Source: an uncultured Gemmatimonadota bacterium
GTDB lineage: Bacteria; Gemmatimonadota; Gemmatimonadetes; Gemmatimonadales; GWC2-71-9
DNA length: 5,857 bases
Assembly: GCA_913009915.1 (NCBI GenBank)
Contig: CAJVYZ010000203.1
Span: forward strand, 1-5,857
Direction: 5' to 3'
Shown here: in pieces, positions 5,569 to 5,857 of the stretch
Layout of the letters: each line of letters begins with the position of its first letter
Position numbering within the stretch: the stretch's first letter is position 1
Notes under the pieces: generated by a model
Databases searched by the model: none
Seen by the model: only the letters and a program-made list of their open reading frames with translations
What the model was told of the DNA's origin: nothing
Translations under genes and position numbers: made by a program

Positions 5569-5857
5569 TCAAGTCGGGAGGCGACCGACCTGCCGCGCTT
5601 CGGTGCCCTGCCGAACATCGGTAAACACGACGTTCAGCACCTGGGCGCTCGAGGTATGATCGTTGACATTGACGATTTGCACCATGCCCATGAGTTCATC
5701 GGTCGTGGCCGCCAGGGGATCGCGGCGCTGCGGCGTCCGCCGGAGCTCGAAGACATCGCCAAGCTTGACGCCCGCTTCACGGCCTTTGTCGAGGAACAGA
5801 ACCTGAAATGGTTCGGTCAGCTCGCCGCGGTCCCGGGTGGGGATGACCGAGGGGGTG
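5569..5857 (-). CDS. C-terminal fragment of an unidentified protein (possible LysM/FlgT-like C-terminal domain)
   Basis: An open frame enters from the right edge (first complete codon 5856-5854) and ends at TGA 5571-5569, giving 95 residues. The visible part looks like a small beta-rich domain: FQVLFLDKGREAGVKLGDVFEL (15-38 region), then MGMVQIVNVNDHTSSAQVLNV, then a closing VGRLPT. The pattern of a strand, 'G-x-x-x-G-V-x-x-G-D-x-F', then 'V-x-V-x-x-x-x-A-x-V' recalls the C-terminal domains of some LysM-containing or FlgT-like envelope proteins. That is a loose resemblance from memory, not an identification. Coding is supported by GC-rich third positions, a stop followed at the right distance by a terminator, and the same strand as the operon. 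The N-terminus and start are outside the window. It is transcriptionally separate from the tol genes. Confidence 0.82.
   Translation of the reverse strand, partial: TPSVIPTRDRGELTEPFQVLFLDKGREAGVKLGDVFELRRTPQRRDPLAATTDELMGMVQIVNVNDHTSSAQVLNVVFTDVRQGTEARQVGRLPT

Noticed and set aside
5055..5618. Minus-strand frame across the epimerase start and the intergenic region
   Set aside because: It crosses the terminator and promoter and overlaps the epimerase in another frame, with low-complexity Arg/Ser/Pro-rich translation.
1..5857. A previously undescribed defence, mobile or RNA system
   Set aside because: All genomic sequence is accounted for by the tol-pal operon, the epimerase, one gene fragment and a short intergenic region; no repeats, integrase, CRISPR or structured RNA were seen.

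Overview
The window is the end of a GC-rich bacterial contig carrying an almost complete Tol-Pal envelope operon. All genes lie on the minus strand, so they read from right to left. The gene order, high GC, frequent GTG starts and protein character (short Pal lipoprotein, proline-rich TolA, an NAD-dependent sugar epimerase directly upstream of tolQ) fit a Gemmatimonadota-like, probably metagenome-assembled genome. That assignment is an inference from remembered synteny and protein style, not from a search.

Layout from right to left: (1) 5857-5569, the last 95 codons of an unidentified protein. (2) 5544-5519, a rho-independent terminator for that gene, then a sigma70-like promoter (about 5502-5473) and a leader of roughly 70 nt. 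(3) 5394-4444, a 316-residue NAD-dependent epimerase/dehydratase of the extended SDR family. (4) 4447-3734 tolQ, 3732-3304 tolR, 3307-2624 tolA, 2627-1326 tolB, 1311-718 pal, and 703-170 cpoB (ybgF), truncated. The genes are tightly packed: three of the six junctions (epimerase/tolQ, tolR/tolA, tolA/tolB) are 4-base GTGA stop/start overlaps, tolQ/tolR are 1 base apart, and the last two gaps are 14 bases each. One polycistronic transcript from the promoter before the epimerase is the simplest reading.

The Tol proteins form one machine. TolQ and TolR are the proton-driven inner-membrane motor. TolA spans the periplasm from a single N-terminal membrane helix to a TonB-like C-terminal domain. TolB (a periplasmic beta-propeller) and Pal (an outer-membrane lipoprotein that binds peptidoglycan) are its outer-membrane-side partners. 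CpoB/YbgF is a coiled-coil and TPR accessory protein. The epimerase is not a Tol component; it probably makes or modifies a nucleotide sugar for surface polysaccharide, so its co-transcription is an envelope-themed association of unknown necessity.

The left 169 bases are not genomic. Positions 104-169 are a complete Illumina P7/index/read-2 adapter, and positions 1-103 are the T-rich (poly-A on the other strand) read-through that follows an adapter. The adapter interrupts cpoB at codon 178 and gives it a false tail. I see no mobile element, CRISPR array, tRNA, rRNA or novel system; the most consequential observation is the adapter artefact and the false protein end it creates.
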